A DNA stretch of 64,000 nucleotides from Sandaracinaceae bacterium. GTDB lineage: Bacteria; Myxococcota_A; Polyangia; Polyangiales; Sandaracinaceae. The stretch lies in the NCBI GenBank assembly GCA_040218145.1, contig JAVJQK010000115.1:1-64000 (forward strand), in the 5' to 3' direction. Below the pieces are notes generated by a model. The model worked only from the letters and a program-made list of their open reading frames with translations, did not search any database and had not been told where the DNA came from. Made by a program: the position numbers and the translations under genes. Positions 50,498 to 59,103 of the stretch are shown here, one piece after another. Within the stretch, counting starts at the first letter, position 1. The number at the start of each line of letters is the position of its first letter.

Positions 50498-51706
50498 TCA
50501 CCACACCATCGGCACCGGCAGCTCGCTGTAGGGCCCCGGGTTCTGGAACGGCGACGCCATCGCGCCGAGCAGGCCGTCACGGTTGTCGCCCCAGCAGCAC
50601 ACGTTGCCCTCCGCGAGCAGCGCGCAGGCCGCGTCCCGCTCCGCCGTCGTGACCTGCGTCGCGGCGCCGAGGTAGCCGCGCTGCCGCGGCTCCCCGGTCT
50701 CGCCCGCGCCGCCCTCGTGGCTGCCCCAGCACCACGCGCCGCCCTGCGCGTCGGCCACGCACGCCACCGTGTCGGTCAGGGCCAGGCTCTGCGCCGGAGG
50801 CAGCCCCTCCACCCGCAGCGGCGCCTCCGAGTAGCCGCGCCCCGCGGGCCCGAGCGTGCCCTGTCCGCCGTCGCCCCAGCACCAGACCGAGCCGTCGACC
50901 AGCCGCGCGCACGCCGCCGCGCGCCCCACCTCGACCGAGACCGCGGGCTCCGGCAGGCCCTCGACCTGCACCGGTCGCTCCGATCGCACCAGCCCGCCCC
51001 AGCAGCTCACGCCGCCGTCCATGCGCACCGCGCACGTCGAGTCGAAGCCGGCCCCGACCCAGCTCGCGCGCAGCCCTTGCACCTGCTGCGGGTCGCGGCT
51101 GCGGTCGCGCCGCCCGTTCCCCAGCTGCCCCATCATGTTGCTGCCCCAGCACGCCACGTGGCCTCGCTCGTCGACCGCGCAGCTGTGGTCGCGCCCCACG
51201 CCCAGCTGCGCGACCAGCCGCAGCCCGCTCACCTCGAGGGGCCGCCGCGTCAACGATCCTTCGGTGCGGGCGCCGATCTGGCCGTAGCCGTTGTCCCCCC
51301 AGCAGGCCACGTGGCCGTTCCGCCGGAGCGCGCAGGTGTGCATGCGGCCCGCGCCCACGCTGCGGGCGTCGTCGAGATCGAGCACCTCCACCGGCGTGGC
51401 GCGGCGCGCGGCCGTTCCGTCGCCGAGGCCGCCGCTGTGGTTCGCGCCCCAGCACCGCACGTGTCCATCGCCGAGCGCCACGCACGCGTGCGCGTAGCCC
51501 ATCGTCAGGCTGCTCGTGGCCTGCCCCTCGGGCCCCGCCCCCGCGCACATCGGCTGCGCGGGCTGCGGCTCGGGCTGGGGCGCCGGGTTCAGGTCGTCCC
51601 GCACCCGCAGGCGCACGACGACCTCGTCGGACGGCTGCTGCACGATCTGCGTCCGCGAGCCGCACCCGGAGGTGAGCAGAGTCAGCAAGAGGAGCGCTCT
51701 CGTCAT
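50498..51706 (-). CDS. RCC1-repeat lipoprotein (first copy)
   Basis: A 402-residue lipoprotein (lipobox LLTSGC, Cys15). After a Pro/Gln-rich linker it has about seven RCC1-like blades with the hallmark H-x-CA and (V/G)-x-CWG motifs (HACVALGDGHVRCWG, HTCALRRNGHVACWG, HSCAVDERGHVACWG, VCCWG). These build a seven-bladed propeller stabilised by Cys pairs. It ends PVPMVW. The neighbour at 51734 is a paralogue. Such proteins bind other proteins or sugars in myxobacteria; the partner is unknown. Gap to the upstream paralogue gene is 27 bases, so both are probably one operon. Confidence 0.88.
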   Translation of the reverse strand: MTRALLLLTLLTSGCGSRTQIVQQPSDEVVVRLRVRDDLNPAPQPEPQPAQPMCAGAGPEGQATSSLTMGYAHACVALGDGHVRCWGANHSGGLGDGTAARRATPVEVLDLDDARSVGAGRMHTCALRRNGHVACWGDNGYGQIGARTEGSLTRRPLEVSGLRLVAQLGVGRDHSCAVDERGHVACWGSNMMGQLGNGRRDRSRDPQQVQGLRASWVGAGFDSTCAVRMDGGVSCWGGLVRSERPVQVEGLPEPAVSVEVGRAAACARLVDGSVWCWGDGGQGTLGPAGRGYSEAPLRVEGLPPAQSLALTDTVACVADAQGGAWCWGSHEGGAGETGEPRQRGYLGAATQVTTAERDAACALLAEGNVCCWGDNRDGLLGAMASPFQNPGPYSELPVPMVW

Positions 51707-51733
51707 CGTCGTTCTCCTTTCTTCACCATCGCG

Positions 51734-52924
51734 TCACCAGGGGACCGGCGTCGGGTCCGGCACGCGGGTGGTCCGCTCGAGGCCGACCTGCCCACGGCTG
51801 TTGCTGCCCCAGCACCACACCTGCGCGGCGTCTCGCGCGCAGGCGTGGTTCTCTCCGAGCGCGATCTCCTGCACCCCTGCGAGGGCCAGGAACGTCGGTC
51901 GCGAGCGGGCGGCCAGGCTTCCGTCCCCGAGCTGTCCCGCCTGGTTGCTGCCCCAGCACGCCACCGTGCCCTGGCCGGTGCGCACGCAGAAGAAGCCTGC
52001 TCCCGCGAGCAGCTGCGCCGGATCGTCGACGCCCTCGATGGGCGCCAGGGCCATCGGCGGCGTGTGCCCGTAGGACCTCCGGCTGCGTCGGCCGGGCTGG
52101 CTCTCGAAGAGGCGCCCGCGTCGATCCACGACGATCAGCTGGTCCTGGTTGCCCTTCGGGATCGCCGCGAGCGTCGCGCCCTCCACGCCGGACACGCGAT
52201 AGAAGGGGCCGCCCACGCGCTCGTGGCCGTACCGGATCATCGGCCGTCCCCAGCAGTGCACCTCGCCGCTCTGCGTCAACGCGCACTGCCGCTGCATGCC
52301 CGAGAGGATCGCCACCGGCGCGTCGATCGCCACCCGCTGCGGCGTGCGCCAGCGCGGGCCCTGCGGCTGCGCGTAGTTGCCCCAGCAGAACGTGTGGCCG
52401 CCGTCGTCCACCATGCACCCGATGCGGTAGCCCAGCGACACCTGCCGCACGTCGGCGTAGGCGAGCTGCGTCGCGAACGGCCCCTCGCGCTCGTCGGGCA
52501 AGCCCGTGTCGCCCCAGCACCAGAGCCGCCCGTCCTCCTCCGCTCGCGCGCAGGTCTGGTCGCCGCCCGCCCACACTCCGTTCATGCGAGGCAGCCCGGG
52601 CACGCGCCCGGGGATCCACGCCCGACCCGCCTCGACCTCGCCGAGCTGCCCTCGATCGTTCGCGCCCCAGCAGTAGACGCCGCCGTCCTCCACCAGCGCG
52701 CAGGTGTGGTTCATGCCTGCGGCGAGCATGCGCGGCGGCGGGATCTGCTGCGGCGGCGGAGGCTCGGCGGCCGGCGGCGCGCCAGCGCAGTCGGGCCCCT
52801 GACAGGGCACGTGCAGCACCACGTCCGCCTCGGCGGCGGGCCGTCGGACATAGGCCACGCGCGAGGCGCAGCCGACGAGCAGCAGCGCGAGGCAGGTGGC
52901 GGCGGAGGCTCTGAACGAATCCAC
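51734..52924 (-). CDS. RCC1-repeat lipoprotein (second copy)
   Basis: A 396-residue paralogue of the next gene. It starts at GTG 52924 with the lipobox LLLVGC (Cys19). A Pro-rich linker (PPAAEPPPPQQIPPPRM) is followed by RCC1-like blades (HTCALVEDGGVYCWG, QTCARAEEDGRLWCWG, CMVDDGGHTFCWG, CALTQSGEVHCWG), with one degenerate blade (LIVVDRRGRLFESQPGRRSRR). It ends PDPTPVPW. The two copies have diverged widely, so the duplication is old. It is divergent from the small gene at 53079 across a gap holding three repeated boxes. Confidence 0.88.
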   Translation of the reverse strand: MDSFRASAATCLALLLVGCASRVAYVRRPAAEADVVLHVPCQGPDCAGAPPAAEPPPPQQIPPPRMLAAGMNHTCALVEDGGVYCWGANDRGQLGEVEAGRAWIPGRVPGLPRMNGVWAGGDQTCARAEEDGRLWCWGDTGLPDEREGPFATQLAYADVRQVSLGYRIGCMVDDGGHTFCWGNYAQPQGPRWRTPQRVAIDAPVAILSGMQRQCALTQSGEVHCWGRPMIRYGHERVGGPFYRVSGVEGATLAAIPKGNQDQLIVVDRRGRLFESQPGRRSRRSYGHTPPMALAPIEGVDDPAQLLAGAGFFCVRTGQGTVACWGSNQAGQLGDGSLAARSRPTFLALAGVQEIALGENHACARDAAQVWCWGSNSRGQVGLERTTRVPDPTPVPW

Positions 52925-52950
52925 GGACGCATCATCGCCGAAGCCCTCAC

Positions 52951-53022
52951 GAGGTTTCTCTCTCCCGGTGCATTTCTCCGGAGCTGGCCGTCCGGAGGTT
53001 TCTTCACCGTCCAGGAAACCTC
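52951..53022. promoter_or_regulatory. Three GAGGTTTC boxes upstream of the small gene
   Basis: The octamer GAGGTTTC occurs at 52951-52958 and 52995-53002 and in inverse orientation at 53015-53022. The last two form an inverted pair 12 bases apart. Two TCCGGA palindromes (52977-52982 and 52991-52996) lie between and at the second box. All are in the gap between the divergent RCC1 gene and the small plus-strand gene. They are plausible binding sites for a regulator of one or both. Confidence 0.5.
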
Positions 53023-53078
53023 ACCGCGCTCACCGCGATGGGGGTGCGTCATCGCCACGGAGGCGAAGGAGGGACCCC

Positions 53079-53240
53079 ATGAAGAGAGCCCTCATGCGGC
53101 GCGTGCGCGACGAGGAGCCGTTGAGCCGCAGTGACCTGAGCCGCGTCGGGACTTCGGGGGAGTGGATGACGGACGGCTCGTTCGGCAAGCTCCGCGACGA
53201 GTACAACGAAATGATCAGCGCCTACAACAGCGTCTACTGA
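53079..53240 (+). CDS. Small basic protein of unknown function (53 residues)
   Basis: An ATG at 53079 preceded by AAGGAGGG, a strong Shine-Dalgarno site at 5-6 bases, opens a 53-residue reading frame. The protein is basic at its start (KRALMRRVRDEEPLSRSDLSRVG), contains GTSGEWMTDGSFGKL, and ends with DEYNEMISAYNSVY. It has no signal peptide. It is the only small gene of this kind in the window with an excellent ribosome site. It may be a regulator, a precursor peptide or a toxin/antitoxin-type protein. Nothing in the sequence decides. It lies 51 bases ahead of the lipoprotein gene. Confidence 0.65.
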   Translation: MKRALMRRVRDEEPLSRSDLSRVGTSGEWMTDGSFGKLRDEYNEMISAYNSVY

Positions 53241-53291
53241 GCTGATGGCGGTGCGCGGCGGGGCGATGCGCGCGAGGAAGAGGACTCCGAG

Positions 53292-54755
53292 ATGAGGGGA
53301 GCGATGGCGCTCTGGACGGCGGTGGGGATCTGCCTCGGCTGCGCGCACGACGCGCCTCACCGCGGCGCGGGCACGCCCGCGGTGTCCCAGTCGCCCGCCC
53401 CGAGCTCCGCCCCGACCGCCGCGGAGGTCGACGTCGAGGTGACGTGCCCACCCCTTGTCGGCCCCTCGTCCCTCGACGAGCTCCCCGACGCCGCGAGCGC
53501 CCTGGAGACGATCGACCGCGTCTTCGCGGCGCTGCGCGCCGGGCGCCCGGCTCCGGCGTCGCTCACGACCTCGTGGTTCGAGCCGAGGGAGGCGTCGCGC
53601 GCGCTCGTGGCGCAGCTCGCGCCGTGCCCGTCCGCGCTCACGCCCGTCGACGTCGGCGCGTACCGCCTCGTCGTGGAGGTGCGCGTGCACGACCGCGGCG
53701 CACCCCTCGGGCGCCTCCGGATCGAGCTGGCGCGCCCGGAGGGTCGGTGGTTGGTCTCACCGCGCTTCCTCGACCACCTGGCCGACCTGTCTCGGCTGAC
53801 GCGCTTCGAGGCGCTCCTCCGTCGCGATGATCCCGCGATCGTGACGCGCGTGCACGCCCGCGAGTCGTGGGTGGGGGAGGGCGCGGCTCGCGTCCTCTGC
53901 GTGCACGCGCCGCCCGACACGCGCTGCTTCGAGGGATCCCTCCTAGAGGGGGACGTCGACGTCTTCTTCGATGTGGGCTCGCACCTCTGCCTGGTGCCGT
54001 CGCGGGGGCCCTCCTACGTGCTGCGCTGGCCCGACGGGGAGCCCTGGCGCGGCGTCTGCGGCGAAGACGGGCACCTCGACGCGCCCGCGCCCGAGCTCCG
54101 GACGGCCACACCTCCGTTCGACCCCACGATCCTCGCCCACGTCGGCCTGAGGCGCGATCCATCCGGCGTCACGCTGCTCGAGAGCTCCACGGGGCGGCGC
54201 GTGTGCGTGGGCCGCTCCGACACGCTCACCTGCGCGGACCTCCCCTACACCGACTCGCTCCTCCTCTCGACGGATATCGACGACATGCAGCTCGCGCAGC
54301 AGGCGGGGACCGGCTGGTTGGCCCTCCGGCAGCACGTCGGAGACGGGGGCGCCGAGGCGAACGTCGGCGTCGAGAGGCTGCTCGTGTTCGAGCTCCGCGG
54401 CGGGGAGCTGAGGTTTCACGGAGCGATCGTCCTGGGGCGGCACACGAGCGAGCGCCTCGAGCACGACCCTCCCTCGCGCTCGATCTGGAGGACGGACCAG
54501 GTCCGGCATGCCGACGTCACCCTGCGCGGCTCGGGCTGCCTCACCGTCGGTCCCCAGACCGCGGTCAGCCGCATCACCGATCGTTTCCGGCGGGGCTGGT
54601 CACGCGAGCGGACGAGGCGCACCCAGCCGCGGGCCGGCGATCGTCTGGCCGGCGACGAGCCCCTCGACCTCTACGTCGACGGTCCGCCCGACGTCTCCGG
54701 CCACTGGGTCCCGCGAGCCGAGGGCGGCTTCGCGAGAGCGTCCATCTGCAACTGA
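53292..54755 (+). CDS. Lipoprotein of unknown function
   Basis: A 487-residue lipoprotein (start ATG 53292 or 53304; lipobox GICLGC). After a Ser/Pro/Ala linker comes a helix-rich region (about 60-120: LDELPDAASALETIDRVFAALRAG), then long beta-rich parts with about 10 Cys, for example VLCVHAPPDTRCFEGSLLEGDVDVFFDVGSHLCLVP, RRVCVGRSDTLTCADLPYTDS, and a C-terminal propeller-like tail. No family is recognised. The last 85 bases overlap the convergent ExbB-like gene, an unusually long overlap. Confidence 0.72.
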   Translation: MRGAMALWTAVGICLGCAHDAPHRGAGTPAVSQSPAPSSAPTAAEVDVEVTCPPLVGPSSLDELPDAASALETIDRVFAALRAGRPAPASLTTSWFEPREASRALVAQLAPCPSALTPVDVGAYRLVVEVRVHDRGAPLGRLRIELARPEGRWLVSPRFLDHLADLSRLTRFEALLRRDDPAIVTRVHARESWVGEGAARVLCVHAPPDTRCFEGSLLEGDVDVFFDVGSHLCLVPSRGPSYVLRWPDGEPWRGVCGEDGHLDAPAPELRTATPPFDPTILAHVGLRRDPSGVTLLESSTGRRVCVGRSDTLTCADLPYTDSLLLSTDIDDMQLAQQAGTGWLALRQHVGDGGAEANVGVERLLVFELRGGELRFHGAIVLGRHTSERLEHDPPSRSIWRTDQVRHADVTLRGSGCLTVGPQTAVSRITDRFRRGWSRERTRRTQPRAGDRLAGDEPLDLYVDGPPDVSGHWVPRAEGGFARASICN

Positions 54756-55441
54756 CGCGGCCAGATGGCGCGGCGGTAGCTGCGGGGCGACAGGTGCGGT
54801 CGCTGGTCTCCGAGCCGCAGCCGGTCGCGGTAGCGCACGGCCAGGTTCACCACCGCCATCGACTCCGCCCGCAGCGTCGCCACGCGCTCCTCGATCCGGC
54901 TGCGGAGCACCAGCACGCAGGTCAGCGCGCAGATGGCGATGAAGAGCCCGAAGGCGGTGCAGTTGAGGGACTCGCTGATGCTCTTGGCGAACATGGTGGC
55001 CCTGGACGCGGCGTCGTGGTTCGGCACGCAACCGAACCCGACGCGCAGCCCCGTGACCGTGCCCATGAGGCCGAAGAGCGTGGCCAGGTTGGCGAGCGTG
55101 GCGAAGTAGCCGACCCGCGCCTCGAGCCTGGGCAGCTCGTCCAGGAGCGCGCTCTGTCGCGCGGCGCGCAGCCGCTCGGGCGTCGTCAGCGCCTCCTGCA
55201 GCGTCCGGGACGCGATCCACGCCGCCTGGCCCTGCGTCATCGCACACAGCGCGAGCGCGCCGCCCAGGTCGCCGTCCCGCAGATGCGACTCGAGCTCCGC
55301 GGTCAGCCCTCGCGCCGGACCCCAGCCCCGCGCCAGCGCGAGCGTCCGGTCCAGCGCCAGCGCGGCGAGCGCGCAGAGACAGAGCGCCAGCGGGTACATC
55401 CACCAACCGGCCTCCTCGAAGTGGTGCCGCAGCGTCTCCAC
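54671..55441 (-). CDS. MotA/TolQ/ExbB-type proton channel protein
   Basis: A 256-residue protein with three membrane helices (about 12-30, about 115-135 and about 155-180: AIGLFIAICALTCVLVL-like). The family motif LANLATLFGLMGTVTGL precedes helix 2, and SESLNCTAFGLFIAICAL is typical of helix 3. ExbB/TolQ proteins form ion channels with ExbD/TolR partners, but no partner gene is next to it, so it acts with a distant partner or has another role. The C-terminal tail (RPHLSPRSYRRAIWPRQLQMDALAKPPSARG) is shared in reverse with the overlapping lipoprotein gene over 85 bases. Confidence 0.84.
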   Translation of the reverse strand: METLRHHFEEAGWWMYPLALCLCALAALALDRTLALARGWGPARGLTAELESHLRDGDLGGALALCAMTQGQAAWIASRTLQEALTTPERLRAARQSALLDELPRLEARVGYFATLANLATLFGLMGTVTGLRVGFGCVPNHDAASRATMFAKSISESLNCTAFGLFIAICALTCVLVLRSRIEERVATLRAESMAVVNLAVRYRDRLRLGDQRPHLSPRSYRRAIWPRQLQMDALAKPPSARGTQWPETSGGPST

Positions 55442-55520
55442 GCGCGAGGGACCCGGCCGGAGGACGGAAGTTCCCAGGACGAGCGACGACGGAGCGAGGC
55501 TGGCGAGCTACACTCGCCGG

Positions 55521-56393
55521 GTGGCTGCCTATCGGGAACACAACTCGACATGGACGCTGTCGGTGGTCGCGCCCGAGGCGGTCGCCGCGCGTCGGCTCGT
55601 CGGCGGCCTGCTCGCGATCGCGGTGTTCGCGCTGATCGTGGGCGTCGGCGCGGTCGTCGCGATGAGAGTCGGGCTCCCGGGTGGCTTTCTGCTGAGCCTC
55701 GCCGCTGCCATCGCGGCGACCAAGATCGGCCGGCGGTTCTCGCTCGTGCCGAGAGAGCTGACGCGGGAGACCTCTCTGTCGGCCGCGGCGTCGGGCGCGC
55801 TCACCGTCGGCACGCGCACGCTCCGCGTCGGCTCGTGCCGCTACGACCCCGCCGAGGAGCTGCTCTGGATCCGGTCGCGCCTCGGGGTCCCCCAGACCGT
55901 CGTCCGCGCGAGCCGCGATCAGGCGTGGGAGATCGTGCGCGCGCTCCAGCGGCCGGAGCTGGGCGTCCGCACGCTGCGCTGCGCGTCCGGCGTCATGGCG
56001 CTCCCGTGGCTCGGCTTCCCGCTGACGCTCCTGGTGGTCTTCTCCGCGTCCCTCGGGCTGGCCCTCGCCTACGCCGCGCCGCTCCACATCGGCCTGCCGG
56101 CGTGCGCCCTGACCCTGGCCCTCGCCGTGTTCTCGCTCTGGCCGGCCCGCCTGCATGTCGACGAAGAGCGCGTGGAGTGGCGATGGTGGGGCTGGTCCCG
56201 GCGCGTGGCGCTCGCGGCGCTGGCGTCCGTGGCGGTCACGCGCGAGGCGCTCGTCCTCACCGATCGCAGCGGAGACGCGCATCGCCTCCGCCTCCGGCAT
56301 GCCCTCGTCCGCAACGAGACGCTCGACGCCCAGGGCGCCAACGCCATCCGCGCCTTCGCCGACTACGTCGACAGCCTGAGACGAGCTAGCTAG
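55521..56393 (+). CDS. Membrane protein of unknown function, PH-like
   Basis: A 290-residue protein starting at GTG 55521. Four hydrophobic helices are visible: LVGGLLAIAVFALIVGVGAVVAM and GGFLLSLAAAIAATKIG near the start, and ALPWLGFPLTLLVVFSASLGLAL with LPACALTLALAVFSLW in the middle. Between and after them are beta-rich parts (LSVVAPEAVAARRL, LHVDEERVEWRWWGWSRRVALAALASVAVTREALVL) that resemble bacterial PH-like domains. It has no signal peptide and no known function. It is divergent from the ExbB-like gene and separated by 79 bases. Confidence 0.7.
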   Translation: MAAYREHNSTWTLSVVAPEAVAARRLVGGLLAIAVFALIVGVGAVVAMRVGLPGGFLLSLAAAIAATKIGRRFSLVPRELTRETSLSAAASGALTVGTRTLRVGSCRYDPAEELLWIRSRLGVPQTVVRASRDQAWEIVRALQRPELGVRTLRCASGVMALPWLGFPLTLLVVFSASLGLALAYAAPLHIGLPACALTLALAVFSLWPARLHVDEERVEWRWWGWSRRVALAALASVAVTREALVLTDRSGDAHRLRLRHALVRNETLDAQGANAIRAFADYVDSLRRAS

Positions 56394-56426
56394 CGCCGCG
56401 GCGATCACGCGTGCATCCTCGCGCCC

Positions 56427-57494
56427 GTGAAGATCGCGACCCTCTTCGTCTCCTCGGCGCTCGTCGCGTGCGGCGCCCCCTCCCAGCCGCCTCGGACCGC
56501 GACGCCAGCGAGCTCGACCGCCGACGCGCCGCCCTCCGATTCGCCGCCCTCCGATAGGCCGTCTCCGCTGCCGATCCTGCTCCTGGTCGGCGGCCCCGGC
56601 GCGGAGGGCGAGCTGCTCCGCGTGGAGCCGGAAGGGGGCCCGCCGCGGCCCCTCGGCCTCCGCGCCGAGGCTGGCTACACCGGCTCGATCGAGCAGGGCT
56701 CCACGGCCCCCGTGCTCTCGTTCGACGGACGGTGGGTCGCGTACGTGCACGACCGCGAGGCGTGGGTCGCGCGCGCCGACGGCTCGGACGCGCGGGCCAT
56801 CACGTCCTTCGACGCCGAAGGCGCGGAGGTCCTCCTCGCGGGCTGGACGCCCGACTCGCGCGGCCTGCTCCTCGGGCTCTGGGCGGAGGACACCGAGGAC
56901 GGCCCCGCGCCGCCCGAAGACGCGCCGCTCGGCTTCCACCTCTGGAGCGTGGACGGCGGGCTCACCGCGCAGCCCGCGCTCTCCGCGTTCGTGGGCTTCA
57001 CCGACGCGGGCGACGCGCTCTTCACCCGCAGTAGCGAGGGCCGCATCGAGCTCCTCGCGCAGCCGCTCGCCGGAGGTGACGCCCGCGTCGTCCACACCAC
57101 CACCGCGTCGACGCTCGGACAGATCTCGCGCGGCGCGTCCGGCATGGTCTGGAGCGAGGCCCCGAACCTCGTGCGCGCCGATCGCGGCGAGGCCCCGCGC
57201 GTCGTCGTCGAGGGCGAGTGGGCCGAGTACCAGTGGCCGCAGCTCGGCCCGCGTGGAGAGGGCATCGCGTACATCCACCGCGTGGACGACGTCGATCACG
57301 TCGAGGTGCGCGACGCGGACGGCTCCACCCAGCGCCCGCACCGCTGCGAGAACCCGTGTCGCGCGCGCTGGCACGACGCCGACACCCTCCTCGTCTCCGA
57401 CGGACGCGTGCTCCTCGTGCCGCTCGACGGCGGCGAGACGCGCGCCCTCACCGACGGCCCGGCCGAGTTCGTCGACGTCGGCGTCGGCCGCTGA
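56427..57494 (+). CDS. TolB-like beta-propeller lipoprotein
   Basis: A 355-residue lipoprotein starting at GTG 56427 (lipobox SALVAC, Cys15). After an Ala/Ser/Pro linker (TATPASSTADAPPSDSPPSDRP) the remainder has repeated strands of the TolB type: APVLSFDGRWVAYVHDREAWVARADGSDARAI, GWTPDSRGLLLGLWAED, HRVDDVDHVEVRDADGSTQRP, WHDADTLLVSDGRVLLVPLDGGETRAL. Propellers of this kind bind partner proteins in the periplasm. It lies 33 bases after the previous gene and 10 bases from the convergent radical SAM gene. Confidence 0.78.
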   Translation: MKIATLFVSSALVACGAPSQPPRTATPASSTADAPPSDSPPSDRPSPLPILLLVGGPGAEGELLRVEPEGGPPRPLGLRAEAGYTGSIEQGSTAPVLSFDGRWVAYVHDREAWVARADGSDARAITSFDAEGAEVLLAGWTPDSRGLLLGLWAEDTEDGPAPPEDAPLGFHLWSVDGGLTAQPALSAFVGFTDAGDALFTRSSEGRIELLAQPLAGGDARVVHTTTASTLGQISRGASGMVWSEAPNLVRADRGEAPRVVVEGEWAEYQWPQLGPRGEGIAYIHRVDDVDHVEVRDADGSTQRPHRCENPCRARWHDADTLLVSDGRVLLVPLDGGETRALTDGPAEFVDVGVGR

Positions 57495-57504
57495 GACGCA
57501 GGCC

Positions 57505-59103
57505 TCAGCGCGAGGGCGCGGGCGCCGCCATCAGCTGGTCGCCGAAGGTGGCCTTGAAGAGCAGGTCGAGCGCCCTCAGCGCGCTCGGGCCGAGGTGGTG
57601 CGTCCGGAGGCCCACGCCCGCGTCGTGCATGGGGGAGATGCGTCGGTCGATCTTGGTGCGGTCGAAGTCGATCAGGCCCGCGTCACGCATCTGTCGGTGC
57701 AGCACCGTGATCGGATACGGCGCGAGGAAGCCGTAGCGCACGAAGTCGGGTCGAGCCTCCAGCAGGAAGCGCACGAGACGAAGGTAGGTGCGCAAGGAAT
57801 CTTTCGGAAACCCGAACATCACGTAGGCGGCGCTCTGGAGCCCGGCTTCACGCGTCAGCTCGAAGGCGCGCCGCGCGTCCGCCACGGTGTGCCCCTTCTG
57901 CACCTGGGCGAGCACGGCGTCGTCGCCGCTCTCGACCCCGTAGTAGATCGTCTTGCATCCGGCGTCGCGCATCGACCGCAGCATCGGTCGGGTCACGAGG
58001 TCGGGCTTCCCTTCGCAGAGCCAGTGGAGGTCGAGACCCGCCTCGACGATCGCCTCGGAGACGCGATGCCCGTGCGCGTTGGTGAAGATCTCGTCGAAGA
58101 CGAAGAAGTCCCTGCAGCCGAACCGGCGACCCAGGAGACGGATCTCTTCGAGGACGTTGCGCGGATCGCGCCTGCGGAACCGGAACGGGCGCTCGTCGAC
58201 GCCACCCACCATGCAGAACGTGCAGGAGTAGGGGCAGCCGCGGCTCGAGGTCACGAAGTAGCCGCTGCGCACGCCGTAGTAGGGCAGCGTGTACTGCTTC
58301 CCCCACAGCGGCGGCATCACGTCGAGGTCGGGGAGTGGGTGCCGGTCGAGATCCTCGACCACGCGGATGAACCCCGCCACCTGGCCCGGGACCGACATGC
58401 CCGCGATCTCGCCCAGCTCCACGCCGTCCGCGATCTCCTCCGCGAAGGCGTCGATCTCGCCGCACGCGATGGCGTCGAGGTACGGGAGCTCCTCGAAGAT
58501 CTGCGCCTCCGCGTGGACCGCGCCGCGGCACGCCAGGACGATGCGGACGTGCGGGTGTGCGGCCTTGTAGCGTGCGGCGACCTCGAGCTCGTGCTCGAGG
58601 ATGTCGATGATGCCCTTGACGACGATGACGTCCGGGCGCTGGGCCTCGATCCGACGGTGCGTCTCGTCGGCCGTCAGGTCCTCCGCGTTCGCGTCGATCA
58701 TCGCCACGTCCGCCCGGTCGCGCGCCGCCGCCGCGAAGTACCCGAGATCCATCGGCGGGATGTGGTTCCCCTGCACGAAGAGATACTCGCTGCGGAACAT
58801 CCGGAAGACCGTGATGCCCCGGTACCGGGGCGGGTTGAGCAGGGTGATCCGCAGGCGATCGCGCAGCCCGCGCGGACGGGACTCGGGCCCCGAAGGCGCC
58901 ATGGGGAGGCCGCGCCGCGTGCGTCGGGTCTCCGCGCTCGGCGGGCCGACCTGGTTGGTCCGCTCGACGGCGGTGGGGGCAGGCTCCGCGCTCCGTCGCT
59001 CCAGCTCGGCGGCCAGCCGGAGTGTGGTCTTCAGCGCCGGCCGCACCACGCGCGCCACCCGCCGCGCCGCCGCTCGCCAGCTCGCCTCGCCCTGCGTGGT
59101 CAC
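57505..59103 (-). CDS. B12-binding-type radical SAM protein
   Basis: A 532-residue protein starting at GTG 59103. A basic N-terminal extension (about 1-75) is followed by a cobalamin-type Rossmann domain (about 85-215, ITLLNPPRYRGITVFRM, PDVIVVKGIIDI, GEIDAFAEEIADG) and a radical SAM domain with CPYSCTFC (about residues 285-292), GGVDERPFRFRRRDPRNVLEEI, YYGVESGDDAVL and AAYVMFGFPKDS. The layout matches BchE/HpnP-like enzymes that act on lipids or ring compounds. It overlaps the upstream membrane protein gene by four bases (GTGA), suggesting that the pair acts on a membrane-bound substrate. Confidence 0.85.
   Translation of the reverse strand: MTTQGEASWRAAARRVARVVRPALKTTLRLAAELERRSAEPAPTAVERTNQVGPPSAETRRTRRGLPMAPSGPESRPRGLRDRLRITLLNPPRYRGITVFRMFRSEYLFVQGNHIPPMDLGYFAAAARDRADVAMIDANAEDLTADETHRRIEAQRPDVIVVKGIIDILEHELEVAARYKAAHPHVRIVLACRGAVHAEAQIFEELPYLDAIACGEIDAFAEEIADGVELGEIAGMSVPGQVAGFIRVVEDLDRHPLPDLDVMPPLWGKQYTLPYYGVRSGYFVTSSRGCPYSCTFCMVGGVDERPFRFRRRDPRNVLEEIRLLGRRFGCRDFFVFDEIFTNAHGHRVSEAIVEAGLDLHWLCEGKPDLVTRPMLRSMRDAGCKTIYYGVESGDDAVLAQVQKGHTVADARRAFELTREAGLQSAAYVMFGFPKDSLRTYLRLVRFLLEARPDFVRYGFLAPYPITVLHRQMRDAGLIDFDRTKIDRRISPMHDAGVGLRTHHLGPSALRALDLLFKATFGDQLMAAPAPSR

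Noticed and set aside
50402-53134. A 910-codon plus-strand frame across both RCC1 lipoprotein genes.
   Set aside because: It reads antisense through two genes with clear repeats and lipoboxes and contains His/Pro/Arg-rich nonsense.
54600-57374. A 924-codon minus-strand frame covering the ExbB-like gene and its neighbours.
   Set aside because: It is antisense to real genes at most positions; only the ExbB-like frame inside it shows recognisable motifs.
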